Of a stretch of DNA of 64,000 nt, positions 38,801 to 50,211 are shown one piece after another. The number at the start of each line of letters is the position of its first letter. Position 1 is the stretch's first letter. Made by a program: the position numbers and the translations under genes. The notes beneath the pieces were generated by a model. The model did not search any database and had not been told where the DNA came from. It worked only from the letters and a program-made list of their open reading frames with translations. Source of the DNA: Mayamaea pseudoterrestris (Eukaryota; Bacillariophyta; Bacillariophyceae; Sellaphorales; Sellaphoraceae); the NCBI GenBank assembly GCA_027923505.1, contig BROI01000001.1, positions 714,501 through 778,500 of the forward strand, read 5' to 3'.

Positions 38801-41530
38801 AGATTCTTCCCTGTCAAACGCCCCATGCCCTGGCCACCCAAATACCCAATGAGTCAGGCAAAACATGTCCAGGGTATGCCATTGACAGGTGCAGAGTCTC
38901 AAATGGTGCAAACGGACTGCCTGGAGGCTGACAACATGGGTACGGCCTCCACTGTGGGTATGGCCAACACCACAAGTTGTAGATTCTTCCCTGTCAAACG
39001 CCCCATGCCCTGGCCACCCAAATACCCAATGAGTCAGGCAAAACATGTCCAGGGTATGCCATTGACAGGTGCAGAGTCTCAAATGGTGCAAAAAGGACTG
39101 CCTGGAGGCTGACACCATGGGTACGGCCTCCACTGTGGGTATGGCCAACACCACAAGTTGCAGATTCTTACCTGTCAAACGCCCCATGCCCTGGCCACCC
39201 AAATACCCAATGAGTCAGGCAAAACATGTCCAGGGTATGCCATTGACAGGTGCAGAGTCTCAAATGGTGCAAAAGGACTGCCTGGAGGCTGACACCATGG
39301 GTACGGCCTCCACTGTGGGTATGGCCAACACCACAAGTTGTAGATTCTTCCCTGTCAAACGCCCCATGCCCTGGCCACCCAAATACCCAATGAGTCAGGC
39401 AAAACATGTCCAGGGTATGCCATTGACAGGTGCAGAGTCTCAAATGGTGCAAAAAGGACTGCCTGGAGGCTGACACCATGGGTACGGCCTCCACGGTGGG
39501 TATGGCCAACACCACAAGTTGTCGATTCTTCCCTGTCAAACGCCCCATGCCCTGGCCACCCAAATACCCAATGAGTCAGGCAAAACATGTCCAGGGTATG
39601 CCATTGACAGGTGCAGAGTCTCAAATGGTGCAAAAAGGACTGCCTGGAGGCTGACACCATGGGTACGGCCTCCACTGTGGGTATGGCCAACACCACAAGT
39701 TGCAGATTCTGCCCTGTCAAACGCCCCATGCCCTGGCCACCCAAATACCCAATGAGTCAGGCAAAACATGTCCAGGGTATGCCATTGACAGGTGCAGAGT
39801 CTCAAATGGTGCAAAAAGGACTGCCTGGAGGCTGACACCATGGGTACGGCCTCCACTGTGGGTATGGCCAACACCACAAGTTGCAGATTCATCCCTGTCA
39901 AACGCCCCATGCCCTGGCCACCCAAATACCCAATGAGTCAGGCAAAACATGTCCAGGGTATGCCATTGACAGGTGCAGAGTCTCAAATGGTGCAAAAAGG
40001 ACTGCCTGGAGGCTGACACCATGGGTACGGCCTCCACTGTGGGTATGGCCAACACCACAAGTTGCAGATTCTTCCTGTCAAACGCCCCATGCCCTGGCCA
40101 CCCAAATACCCAATGAGTCAGGCAAAACATGTCCAGGGTATGCCATTGACAGGTGCAGAGTCTCAAATGGTGCAAAAAGGACTGCCTGGAGGCTGACAAC
40201 ATGGGTACGGCCTCCACTGTGGGTATGGCCAACACCACAAGTTGCAGATTCTTACCTGTCAAACGCCCCATGCCCTGGCCACCCAAATACCCAATGAGTC
40301 AGGCAAAACATGTCCAGGGTATGGCATTGACAGGTGCAGAGTCTCAAATGGTGCAAAAAGGACTGCCTGGAGGCTGACACCATGGGTACGGCCTCCACTG
40401 TGGGTATCACCCAAATACCCAATGAGTCAGGCCAAACATGTCCAGGGGATGCCATTGACAGGTGCAGAGTCTCAAATGGTGCAAAAAGGACTGCCTGGAG
40501 GCTGAAACCATGGGTACGGCCTCCACGGTGGGTATGGCCAACACCACAAGTTGCAGATTCTTCCCTGTCAAACGCCCCATGCCCTGGCCACCCAAATACC
40601 CAATGAGTCAGGCCAAACATGTCCAGGGTATGCCATTGACAGGTGCAGAGTCTCAAATGGTGCAAAAAGGACTGCCTGGAGGCTGACAACATGGGTACGG
40701 CCTCCACTGTGGGTATGGCCAACACCACAAGTTGCAGATTCTTCCCTGTCAAACGCCCCATGCCCTGGCCACCCAAATACCCAATGAGTCAGGCAAAACA
40801 TGTCCAGGGTATGCCATTGACAGGTGCAGAGTCTCAAATGGTGCAAAAGGACTGCCTGGAGGCTGAAAACATGGGTACGGCCTCCACTGTGGGTATGGCC
40901 AACACCACAAGTTGCAGATTCTTCCCTGTCAAACGCCCCATGCCCTGGCCACCCAAATACCCAATGAGTCAGGCAAAACATGTCCAGGGTATGCCATTGA
41001 CAGGTGCAGAGTCTCAAATGGTGCAAAAAGGACTGCCTGGAGGCTGACACCATGGGTACGGCCTCCACTGTGGGTATGGCCAACACCACAAGTTGCAGAT
41101 TCTTACCTGTCAAACGCCCCATGCCCTGGCCACCCAAATACCCAATGAGTTAGGCAAAACATATCCAGGGTATGCCATTGACAGGTGCATAGTCTCAAAT
41201 GGTGCAAAAAGGACTGCCTGGAGGCTGACAACATGGGTACGGCCTCCACTGTGGGTATGGCCAACACCACAAGTTGCAGATTCTTCCCTGTCAAACGCCC
41301 CATGCCCTGGCCACCCAAATACCCAATGAGTTAGGCAAAACATGTCCAGGGTATGCCATTGACAGGTGCAGAGTCTCAAATGGTGCAAAAAGGACTGCCT
41401 GGAGGCTGACAACATGGGTACGGCCTCCACTGTGGGTATGGCCAACACCACAAGTTGCAGATTCTTCCCTGTCAAACGCCCCATGCCCTGGCCACCCAAA
41501 TACCCAATGAGTAAGGCAAACATGTCCAGG
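35840..41530. repeat. Satellite 3, block C: homogeneous subfamily with diagnostic variants
   Basis: About 31 units, nearly identical to each other. From about 36,500 they carry 'caggcaaaac' where block A has 'caggccaaac'. From 36,800 most also have 'ttcttccctg' or 'ttcttacctg' instead of 'ttctgacctg', 'ccactgtggg' instead of 'ccacggtggg', and 'gttgcag' or 'gttgtag' for 'gttgtcg'. The change accumulates left to right, so this is a local subfamily. One unit near 40,400 lacks about 53 bp. The last two units share 'gagttaggc', and the array fades out at about 41,530. Confidence 0.97.
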
Positions 41531-41881
41531 GTGGTTGAGGGTGGTGCAAAAGGCTGCCTGTGACATGGGGTTGCTGGAATTGGCAACACTTGCAGCATAT
41601 GGCTCATATGTGTCTCCTGTCCCCTCATGGCATTTAGCCTGCCACTGGGATGGCTCATTTCATCTGTGCGGCAAACACATAAGTGACACCCTTCAACTTT
41701 GAGTTTTGCTGCAGCTTTCCACCTCCTCTGCACCAGCACACACCACCATTATGGCAGTCCTATGTACCTTGAACACATGATTATACTACTACAACAATTC
41801 TGCATAATTTTTAAATCCATTACATAGCCTGGATTACATTTTTTCCCATCCATTCGCTCACAGTTTTTGGAGCTTGCAGCA
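41531..41881. other. Gene-free flank between satellite 3 and the transposase
   Basis: No gene was recognised. The left part may hold a last fading satellite fragment ('gtgcaaaaggctgcctg'). At 41,595-41,690 are 'catatg'-type motifs and 'cataagtgac', a 10-mer also present at about 43,088 in the palindromic region on the other side of the transposase. This is a weak hint of shared element ends. Confidence 0.5.
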
Positions 41882-42834
41882 CTACATATTATTGTAGTTT
41901 ACATTGAACAAGGGCTCACCATTCTCGATTGCAAGCTGAGTGACTACGGCAACAGCACGGAACATTGAAGATTGTTTTGATGGATCATGCCGAAAGACTT
42001 GCTTCAAGCAGCCCCATTGCTTGAAACGCTTGTTCACGGTTTCATGCCTCGCCCGCACTCGCTTGGTCAAGGCAACACGTGCAGCACCTTCAGCAAACCG
42101 ACGTGGTGCCACCACAAACTGAGGACACTCTCCAGCATATCCATCATCAGCCTCCACCCTTTCACCTTGGCTCAGCATTCCCTTCAAAGCCTGGCGAAAA
42201 ATCTTGATGTCAGGCCAGTCACCGCAAGGAAACGGTCCAGAAATCCACACAATATGACCTGTAAGAATGCAAAGCGCAACTTCCCAGCGCAGGCCTGGCC
42301 CATTAAATTTATGGGAGTACCACCCTTTCCAAAATGGTTGAAACTGTTGAATGCGAAAGTCAGTGCCATCCACTGAAACCAGGCAATCATTTCCAACGTC
42401 ATTTTGAAGGCGGTTTTCCCAAAGAATCTGTGGAGCAGCATGGGAATAACTGCATGAGAATTGAAAGAAACAAGTAGACAAATTGGAGCTTTACCAGCCA
42501 AACTTACCACTTGATTCTCCGAGAATGAGATTTGATCAATGAAAAGCCAGCTCCACTTTGAAAAGGTCTTCTCGTCAACTCCACCAGCCAAGGAAACTAT
42601 TGCACGCTCAGGGAGATAGAGTTTCATATGCATCAAGCCCCATAACAGATGCTTTGGTTTGGCTCTCTTGTGTATGAACCTTTCAGGTTCAAGTTTGGCC
42701 CAAAGGATGCTGCAAATTGCAGGTGTGGTTCCAAATGTCGAGCGGAAGCGTTGGTCAGTTTGGCCAGTGACGCGGTGGCCATGGCGCGACATTATCTCAT
42801 TGCCAATGCCAACAAAATGCTCTAATGGAACCAT
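41882..42834 (-). CDS. Harbinger-like DDE transposase (DDE_Tnp_4 family), spliced
   Basis: Two exons: 42834-42508 (109 codons) and 42427-41882 (182 codons including stop), separated by an 80-bp GT-AG intron, giving 290 residues. The family cuts and rejoins transposon ends in the nucleus with a DDE catalytic triad. Candidate triad residues are visible: D in 'SVDGTDF', D in 'CGDWPDIKIF' and E in 'ARHETVNKRFKQWG'. The first exon holds a helix-rich region that in relatives precedes the catalytic domain. The reading frame is uninterrupted. PIF/Harbinger transposases are usually somewhat longer, so an upstream exon may be missing: the ATG chosen at 42834 has an open frame only a short way upstream. 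The divergent gene at 43651 could be its element partner. Terminal inverted repeats were not found by eye. Confidence 0.8.
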
Positions 42835-43024
42835 TCTAGCTGCTGCACTAGTGACAAGTTAAAAGAAGCTTAGTAAAGTTTGTGGATGCCTCATCAATGG
42901 CATGATGGTCTGCACGATCAAGTCTTCGATGCGATGGCATCGTTCACGACGGCAAGGAATCGAGCGTGGAAGGCGTGCGCGTCGCTCTGCCACGCACTCT
43001 TGTGAACGAGCACTTCTCACGGAC
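42835..43024. other. 5' flank of the transposase
   Basis: Upstream of the transposase ATG. On the minus strand a short frame starting at about 42,940 (MPSHRRLDRADHHAIDEAS…) runs 27 codons and could be an extra first exon, but no in-frame splice to the ATG exon was confirmed. Confidence 0.3.
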
Positions 43025-43440
43025 CACGACACAAATTGACATTTTTACATATGCCTGATTAAGTGGCATATGTGCCAAATGACGTCATAAGTGACATATG
43101 TGACTCATGCTGACAGGTGTCGCATGTGAGGCATATGTCGACATATGTCACATGTGTCGCATATGTCACATATGCGATTTTTCAAGCAGCATAAAGTCTG
43201 CAACAAAACAGCTACAACCAAAAAGTAAATAGGTGATTATTTACCTCTACCATTGCTTTATCTGATGACATATTGCTGGTTGCAATCAGAGGTCTATAGG
43301 TGACAAAATGGTGGATTGAAAATGGCTGTTTTTCATGCATCGACATAAGTCGCATGTGTGACACCTGTTGACACGTGTCACATATGTCACATATGTCAAC
43401 ATATGCCCCTTGCGTCACATGTGATGTCAATGGCGATAAA
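43025..43440. promoter_or_regulatory. Palindrome-rich region between divergent genes
   Basis: Two clusters (43,040-43,175 and 43,335-43,435) are packed with overlapping near-palindromes built on CATATG, such as 'gtgacatatgtgac', 'catatgtcgacatatg', 'gtcacatatgtcacatatg' and 'gacacgtgtcacatatgtc'. They flank about 150 bp of ordinary AT-rich sequence. The region lies between the minus-strand transposase and the plus-strand gene at 43651, so it could hold a shared promoter or internal transposon binding sites. E-box-like CANNTG cores are embedded throughout. Confidence 0.5.
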
Positions 43441-43650
43441 AGGCATATCTAAAGAAAATGTCAATTCACTTTCGCCGTCCATTGTGACACGTGTTGCACG
43501 GCGAAATGTGACGTGTCGACTGCTGCAGCAATCAAGACTGCGCGGCCGTGTCATCGCTTGTCACGACAGCAACACCATCAGTCGATCAAACACGAACAAG
43601 TTGCTTACTTTTGACCCATTCTCAACAACAGCACACAATATTACTTGACA

Positions 43651-44822
43651 ATGCCTGCTGGGCGCTGGCAATCAAAGGTTGAAGGAGCTAATCTTTGTGC
43701 ATTGTTTGATCGGAAGGAAGCTGACCCACACAAGGCGGACGACACGAATTACATCCACCAAGTCCAGCAGCTCAACAGTCGGCTCTTTGGTCACGTTGAA
43801 CCCCGCAATTGGCTCAACAACTACCGGCGCACGGCGCGAGATTATTTAACAAACAAGCAAGCTCAAGGAGGTCGTCATCAACCTCTGCCGCCTCCAGTTC
43901 TGCCTCCAGGCCATCTTCAACCAAGTGCGCCAGGTAAGTAGCGACTTGCGAAACATCAAAGTGTCATTTTCAAGTACTCACTCATATTAATTCCTCCATT
44001 TCTGCAGACGAGTCAGAAGACGAGTCGTACTCCTTGACCACCGGTAGTGTCGAGTCGGAAGAGTTGACTCAGGTTGACGATATTGACAGCAAGGAACTCG
44101 ACAGCATCGGCCAAGTCAGTGTCATCAACATGCCGTCGCCTCACAAGCCTTCTCCTGGTGTGAATGGTACATTTCACAACCTTGTTTGTGGTCCCTACAT
44201 CAATGAAGTTGGAGATTTTGAATTGCAAGTCCGAGTCCTTGCACACTCTGGCATGCTACCCGAATATGTCACGGTCAAGCTTTCCAATGATCGGCGCTCA
44301 TTGCTTGTTCTGCAGCGTGTACCTGATGAGTTCTATGACGCGCAAATTGTTGCGGCAGAATTCTTTGGGCCTTGTGGTATGGGATCAGCAGTGACAGCCG
44401 CCTTTCGTCAAGCTGTACAGCGAGTTCGTGCCACCGACAAGGAGCCTGTCTTTGTTGGGAATGGCGACTACATCTGCCTTGGGCACCAGGTTGAGCAGCT
44501 TTCAGAAAATTCTACTGAGATCATTGTACTGCCAACTAAGAAGGGCAAAACTACCTTGCATGTCATCAAAGTAACACTTCAGCTGCCTCGAACTGGTTAC
44601 AAGACGCCAAACGCACCAGTGCTGCGAGTCATTCATCCGTATGCATCACCGCCAGCCGCTGCAGCTGCAGGGCCAGTTCTGCCGGACGTTCCAAGAGGCT
44701 TATTTGCAGCTGGGCAGGCAAAATTGGAACGGGTGATAGAAGGCGTGGTGCCTTTTTTTGCCACTCTACTGTTCTGCTACTTTTTCAATTTGGTTTACGG
44801 TTGGTCAAAATACGTGTTTTAG
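43651..44822 (+). CDS. Spliced gene of unknown function, possible transposon accessory protein
   Basis: Two exons, 43651-43933 and 44008-44822, joined over a 74-bp GT-AG intron in phase 1, giving 365 residues. I do not recognise the protein. Residues 1-75 are a compact helical, basic stretch (MPAGRWQSKVEG… through 'NWLNNYRRTARDYL') of the size of a small DNA-binding domain. A glutamine/proline-rich linker and an acidic patch (DESEDES) follow, then a roughly 150-residue mixed alpha/beta region, an alanine-rich stretch ('PPAAAAAGPV'), and a strongly hydrophobic C-terminus (VVPFFATLLFCYFF…) that could be a membrane anchor or core helix. Its head-to-head position with the DDE transposase suggests the second gene of a two-gene element, as Harbinger elements often carry, but that is inference. 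Confidence 0.6.
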
Positions 44823-44872
44823 GAAACCAATCAATGTCGCTTTCAAACATTGTTGAGATAGATTGTATGTAA

Positions 44873-45607
44873 TTAGCTATCTCTATAACAATAAAGTTGG
44901 ACGAATACGCTCGCGTCGATATTACAGCATCACTCTCAGCCGAGGACTTAGCGCAACTCGAAATTGTTTCCAAAACAACCCAAGCGAAAAGACAAACACC
45001 GGCCACCGCAGACAAAGCACGCAAGCGCCCGCCGCCAACAGACCTCTTGACGGATCTGATTCGCGAGCGGTTTCAGACACAAGCCTCCAGTCCATCGCTA
45101 GTCAAGCATCACGCCGAGCAGCAGGCGACTCAAGCAAACCTTGTGGATCAGCCGCAGAAGGAGTCGGCATGGCTCGCAATTGAACGCAAGCGGAAGGCAG
45201 ACGGGAGTTCCAGTTTAGCAAAGAAACTGCAATACAACGAGCATTGGGACGACAGCGATGGCTCAGTGGAAGTTACAGATGTACGTCGCCCACCGACACA
45301 CCCAGCTACACCACCACGAGTCCAACTTCGCCAGCACCATTCTCAAACCGCAGCCAAGCCCTTTAGCTCATCGGGCCTCTTCCTCCCATACGAACAAGAA
45401 AGGTCGCTTCCGCAAGTCCTTTCTTACACGACAACGCTCAATGCAGTCGAGCCTTATACCGATCCTGTTCTACGCGTCGTGTCAAGTATTCGGATTGACA
45501 CGACGCAAGGAATCTGCTCTTTCTCTCTCAATTTCTCGATTCTTTCACTCTTTCTCTTTCGCACAGCTCTCTCAGGTCAAGACAAGCTAGCAAGACTGTT
45601 AATCTGA
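44873..45607 (+). CDS. Unrecognised open frame, possible gene fragment
   Basis: An open frame of about 240 codons without an ATG at its start: it enters from a stop at 44870-44872 and ends at a stop at 45605-45607. The peptide is hydrophilic, rich in K, R, Q, S and T, with several charged helices (for example 'SLSAEDLAQLEIVSK' and 'ERKRKADGSSSLAKKL'). It becomes low quality after about residue 150. A pyrimidine tract followed by 'cgcacag' near 45,565 resembles a splice acceptor, so the right part may be intron. It sits between the unknown gene and the copia element and may be an exon of a gene cut by the insertion. No family was recognised. Confidence 0.25.
   Translation, partial: LAISITIKLDEYARVDITASLSAEDLAQLEIVSKTTQAKRQTPATADKARKRPPPTDLLTDLIRERFQTQASSPSLVKHHAEQQATQANLVDQPQKESAWLAIERKRKADGSSSLAKKLQYNEHWDDSDGSVEVTDVRRPPTHPATPPRVQLRQHHSQTAAKPFSSSGLFLPYEQERSLPQVLSYTTTLNAVEPYTDPVLRVVSSIRIDTTQGICSFSLNFSILSLFLFRTALSGQDKLARLLI
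44890..44895 (+). terminator. AATAAA polyadenylation signal
   Basis: A canonical AATAAA hexamer 68 bp after the stop codon of the gene ending at 44822, in the expected orientation and distance. Confidence 0.55.
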
Positions 45608-45948
45608 CACGATAATATCAGACGAACCTTTATTCCAGCGACTACAATGGACTCGGAGCGATCAACCTCTTCGTCCAGCGTAAAGCAAACAAACAAACTC
45701 AATTGCTAGAATAGTGCATGTTACTCGCTACTCTACTCGTGCGCTTCTTTCTCGTTCTCACTGGGTTCACGGTCGAGGTTCACTTTGCCCTCGATCGTCA
45801 GCATTTCACTCATGTATGTGATGATCTGGTCAGCAAGTGTGACTCAACCCTGCACGATTAAAAGTACAAAACACAGGTAGCTAACCGCCGTCAGAGACGC
45901 AGGTCAACTCAACTCAATACATATTGTGTCACATCTTCTTCACCAAGG
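45608..45948. other. Leader region upstream of the copia frame
   Basis: No gene was recognised. A short frame at 45,646-45,708 begins 'MDSERSTSSSS' and ends after 20 codons. No sequence here was found again downstream of the copia frame, so an LTR pair could not be shown by eye. Confidence 0.4.
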
Positions 45949-48900
45949 ATGCGCTCTACTAAAGTTAAAGTGGAAGTGGGCAGTTGGGCGAACAGTTCAG
46001 TCGCCCCAGAGTGTCAGCCCAGCATGCAACCAAGCGAGTTGCCAGTACCCGTCATGCCGACTTCAACCACTCCAGTTGCTAGTCGAGTGGAACCAGCCGT
46101 TCCTAGTCCTGTCATCTCTGGAATCATGGATCCTTATGTCTTTCTGTTGACTCTAACGCCACAAGAGACTGCAGCTCTGCCTGCTTGGATTCGATCAACA
46201 ATGCGAGCTATCCGCCGCAACGGCCACGCATCCTCTATTGGAGACGACAAATCCTTCAAGGAACGAGTCTTTCCAGTCATTTGGGATACTGGAGCAAGTA
46301 TATCTATCTCATACGAGCGCTCTGACTTTGTCGGTCCCATTGAACCGTCTCCAAACAACGATCGCGTCAGTGGTCTCACGGATGGAGCCAAGATCGAGGG
46401 GAGAGGCTGTGTCGCCTGGACTTTCCTTGATAATGGAGGCATGCTCAGAACATTAAAGCTGCCTGCCTACTACATTCCGGCTGCTACAGTCCGCTTGCTG
46501 AGTATAAGCAGCGTTCTGCAGCAATACCCTGAGGAATTCATCTATGGCGACGAACGAGCCATCTTCCTGAGTGGAACCGTTTCAACCACTCACTCCGACG
46601 GATCCATAACCAACAATGGAATAGAAGTTCTGGTGGATCCTGCATCTAACTTGCCGACCGGGTATGCCTACGATACCTCGTCTCCTTCTGCATCTGCCTA
46701 TCGGGCAAGCGAGTTGTCGGCGCTGCCTGGATCGCCACCAGGCCCCGAGCCAGCTCCAAATGCGTCAAATGCACCTCCAGGCAATACTGGAAGGCATCAA
46801 AATAGCAATCTCGGTGGATCTTGTCAAACAAGGGCGCATGGTTTCTTGCCTGGGTCCGCACAAGGCAGAGGTCCCAGCTCGAATTCACGTCAATTGCCAA
46901 GTGGCCCGCAAGTCTACTCGGTTGCTATGCCTTCTCCATTGCCGCCTCCTGTGGTAGCTTCCAATAATGCTAATATAACGGAAGCAGAGAAGGAGCTTCT
47001 GCGGTGGCATTACCGTCTTGGCCATCTAGCCAAGGCGAGGATCCAGTTCCTAATGAAGGGAGGCATCCTAGCTCAATCAGAGGGACAACGGCGCCTACAC
47101 GCCGCAAGCTCGAGGCTAGTTAATCCTCCTCTTTGCGCTGCCTGCCAGTATGCTAAACAAAGGCTGCGTTCTGCTCCCGGTAACAAGTCAACTGCGGTCA
47201 AGGATCGAGTTGGAGCGTTGCGCCGCAACGACGTGTTTCCAGGGCAACAAGTTAGCGTTGACCATTTCATTTGCTCAACCAAAGGCAGACTCTTCTCCTC
47301 TCGAGGCAAGACGCAAGAAGCTGATCTTTACTGCGGTGGTTGCATCTTTGTGGACCACGCCTCTGGCTACGTCTTCATCTACTTCCAGCGGCATTTAACC
47401 ACCGACGAGACCCTTGCCGCAAAGGAGGCATTCGAGCTATCCTGCCGCGACTATGGAGTCATCCCTCAAGAGTATCTTTCTGATAATGGACGTGCCTTTG
47501 CGTCCAAAGCATTTGCCCAGCATCTTGCAGTGTTCTCCCAGATCAACAAGTTTGCCGGCGTCGGCGCCCACCACCACAATGGAATCGCCGAGCGCTCCAT
47601 TCAAACGATCATGGCAATCACTCGCGCTATGATGCTACACGCCTCTATACACTGGCCTGAGCTATCTGATCTATCGCTCTGGCCAATGGCGTGCCAATAT
47701 GCCGCGTTCCTGTGGAACAAGATGCCCGACTTGCACTCAGGGATCAGTCCACACGACTTGTTTACGCGCACTCGATGGCCTCACTTGCGCTTCCATGACC
47801 TTCATGTATGGGGATGCCCAGTCTATATACTGGAGAAGCGTCTATCCGATGGTCAGAAGCTGCCGCGCTGGTCGCCTCGCTCCAAGCGCTGCGTCTTTGT
47901 CGGTATGAGTGACGCGCACGCAAGCTCCGTTCCTTTGGTCCTCAATCCAGAAACCGGAGCCATTACACCTCAGTTTCATGTGGTCTTTGATGACTACTTT
48001 AGCACGGTATCATCTGATCCTGGCAGCTTGCCAGATTTCGAGACGGACGAGTGGCGCAAGCTCTTTGGCGACAGCTCCTATCAGTATATCCCCATTGACG
48101 AGGATGGAGCCGACCAAGAGACTTCAACTGGCGTGCCTCCTATTCCTGAAGCTGCTATTCAGCAAAAGGATCGAGTGGAAGCCGCCTTTGAAACCAATCG
48201 TCCATCCCATCCATTGCCTGGCGAGCCGGCCCCAAGCGAGCCAACCGGCGACTCATTGCATGATCCCGCCGACACGACCGACGATGGTTCTGGTCTCGCA
48301 AGGGCGCAGGATGACAGTTCTCCGCCTGCAAGGGCGTCAAGTCCAACTTTTGATACCACCGCTTCGGCCATTTCAGCAGACTCGTCTTCAGCTAGCGCAC
48401 CTACACGACATAACGCTGTGACACCAAGTCCATCAAGCTCGCAAATGGACACACCAAGACGATCTTCTCGTTCTAATATGGGCCAACTGCCTCAGCGGCT
48501 TACCTACATTAGTCCTGGGCATCAAGCAAACATTCTCTATCAGTTGCCGTCTGCCGAAGCAGCGCATTTCTCGGCGTTATTCTCCGCCTTCAATGTTTCC
48601 GCCCCTGCTATTTACAAGGCAGCGGCCACTGATCCTGATACACTCACTTGGGATCAAGCTATGCGTGATCATCCTCACCAAGCTGATTGGGTTAAAGCAG
48701 CAGTCGCTGAGATCACGTCTCTCCAGAATAAAGGGACGTGGATCGAAGTGCCCAAGTCTTCCGCCACAAGCAAGATCATCCCTGGCACCTGGGTCTTCCG
48801 CCGCAAGCGCTCGCCTGATGGAGTCATTAAGAAGTACAAAGCTCGCTTCTGTGTTAGAGGAGATTTGGAGGAAGGAACGTTCGATACCTTCTCTCCAGTT

Positions 48901-50211
48901 GTTGCGTGGTCAACGATTCGCCTCCTGTTGGTATTTGCCCTTACGCTCGATTGGCATGCTTGCACCATTGACTTCTCCAGTGCCTTTGTCCAAGCTAAAC
49001 TCGACAAGCCAGTATGGATTCACATTCCTCGTGGTTTTGGCTCAAGCCTTGGCCCCGACCATTGCCTCTGCTTAAAGAAGAGCCTTTACGGACTGTCCGT
49101 CGCCCCGCGCCTTTGGTTTGAACACCTCACCCGCGCATTCAAGTCGCTCGGTTTAAAACAAAGCGAATTTGATCAATGCCTCTTCTTTGGCACTTCTTTT
49201 ATCTGCGCTTGTTTTGTTGACGACATTTTGTTCATCTCTAAGTGCCCCAAGAGCGTCGACGCCTTTGTCGAGCGCCTCAGCTCCATGGGATTCGAGTTAA
49301 CAAAGGAAGACTCGCTTTGCGATTACCTCGGCATTAAACTCGTCCGCGACACTGCCAACGGTTCCTACAAGCTTACTCAGCAAGGATTAATTGACAAGAT
49401 TCTTGTTGCTACTGGTTTGACGGAATCAAATCCAAACGCCGTCCCAGCGACTCAACTCGCGCTCGGTACCGACCCCGACGGGGACTGCATGCGCGAGAGC
49501 TGGTCCTACCCTTCTATCGTTGGTATGCTTCTCTATCTTGCTATCAACTCGCGCCCTGACATTGCTTATGCTGTTAGTCAAGTCGCTCGCTTCAACCACG
49601 GTCCTAAACAGAGCCACGCGAAGGCCGTCAAAACGATCGTCCGTTATTTGCGAGGCACTCGCAACGTGGGGACCGTCATGAAACCAGATGGATCCTTCAA
49701 TCTGGACCTTTATACAGACGCAGACTATGCTGGTCTCTATAAACAAGAACCCGACCATTCAACTATGGCGGTTCGTTCTCGTACAGGCTACATCATTCTT
49801 CTCGGTGGATGCCCGCTCATTTGGAAGAGCCAGTTGCAAACGGAAATTGCACTCTCTACTCTGGAAGCAGAATATTGCTCTTTGTCTCTGGGATTAAAGA
49901 CTCTCCTTCCTCTCAAGCGCATCCTTATTGAGGTACTACAAGTGCTTCGCCTTCCTAGTCCTACGGCTACTTGCGTGAGCGCTCGTGCCTACCAAGACAA
50001 TCAAGGCGCTTATTATCTCGCCACCAACCAGCGCTTAACCAATCGCACCAAGCACATGCTAGTCAAGTTCCATTGGTTCTGGTTGCATTACAAACGAGGC
50101 GAGTTTAGTATCTCCATGGTTAAATCAGCCGACCAATTGGCCGACTACTTGACCAAGGGACTTGCCAAGGATCTGTTCCTCAAGAATCGTCTCAGCGTTC
50201 AACACTGCTAA
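45949..50211 (+). mobile_element. Ty1/copia retrotransposon, pol region
   Basis: A retrotransposon fossil with one uninterrupted frame of about 1,420 codons that looks whole for pol. Parts in the order typical of Ty1/copia: aspartic protease (about 46,280-46,640), GAG-pre-integrase and zinc-binding region (about 46,990-47,160), integrase core (about 47,240-47,800), a proline/serine-rich linker, reverse transcriptase (about 48,690-49,450, with an 'FVDD' active-site motif) and RNase H (about 49,690-50,130). No gag domain was recognised upstream and no LTR pair was visible. The uninterrupted frame suggests a fairly recent insertion compared with the fossil at 25,248. Integrase before reverse transcriptase separates it from Ty3/gypsy. 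Confidence 0.93.

Noticed and set aside
10149-41530. Repeated frames of 78 codons (plus strand) and 129 or 189 codons (minus strand)
   Set aside because: They recur with the satellite period, have the same sequence in each copy, and their length depends only on whether the A run has four or five bases. No protein family was recognised.
1-41530. CRISPR array or rDNA spacer array
   Set aside because: Units are whole-length tandem copies with no variable spacers. No 5S or large rRNA sequence and no pol III boxes were seen in the monomers.
41560-43175. Terminal inverted repeats of the DDE element from the CATATG motifs on both sides
   Set aside because: Only short motifs ('catatgtg', 'cataagtgac') are shared and their order does not form a convincing inverted repeat.
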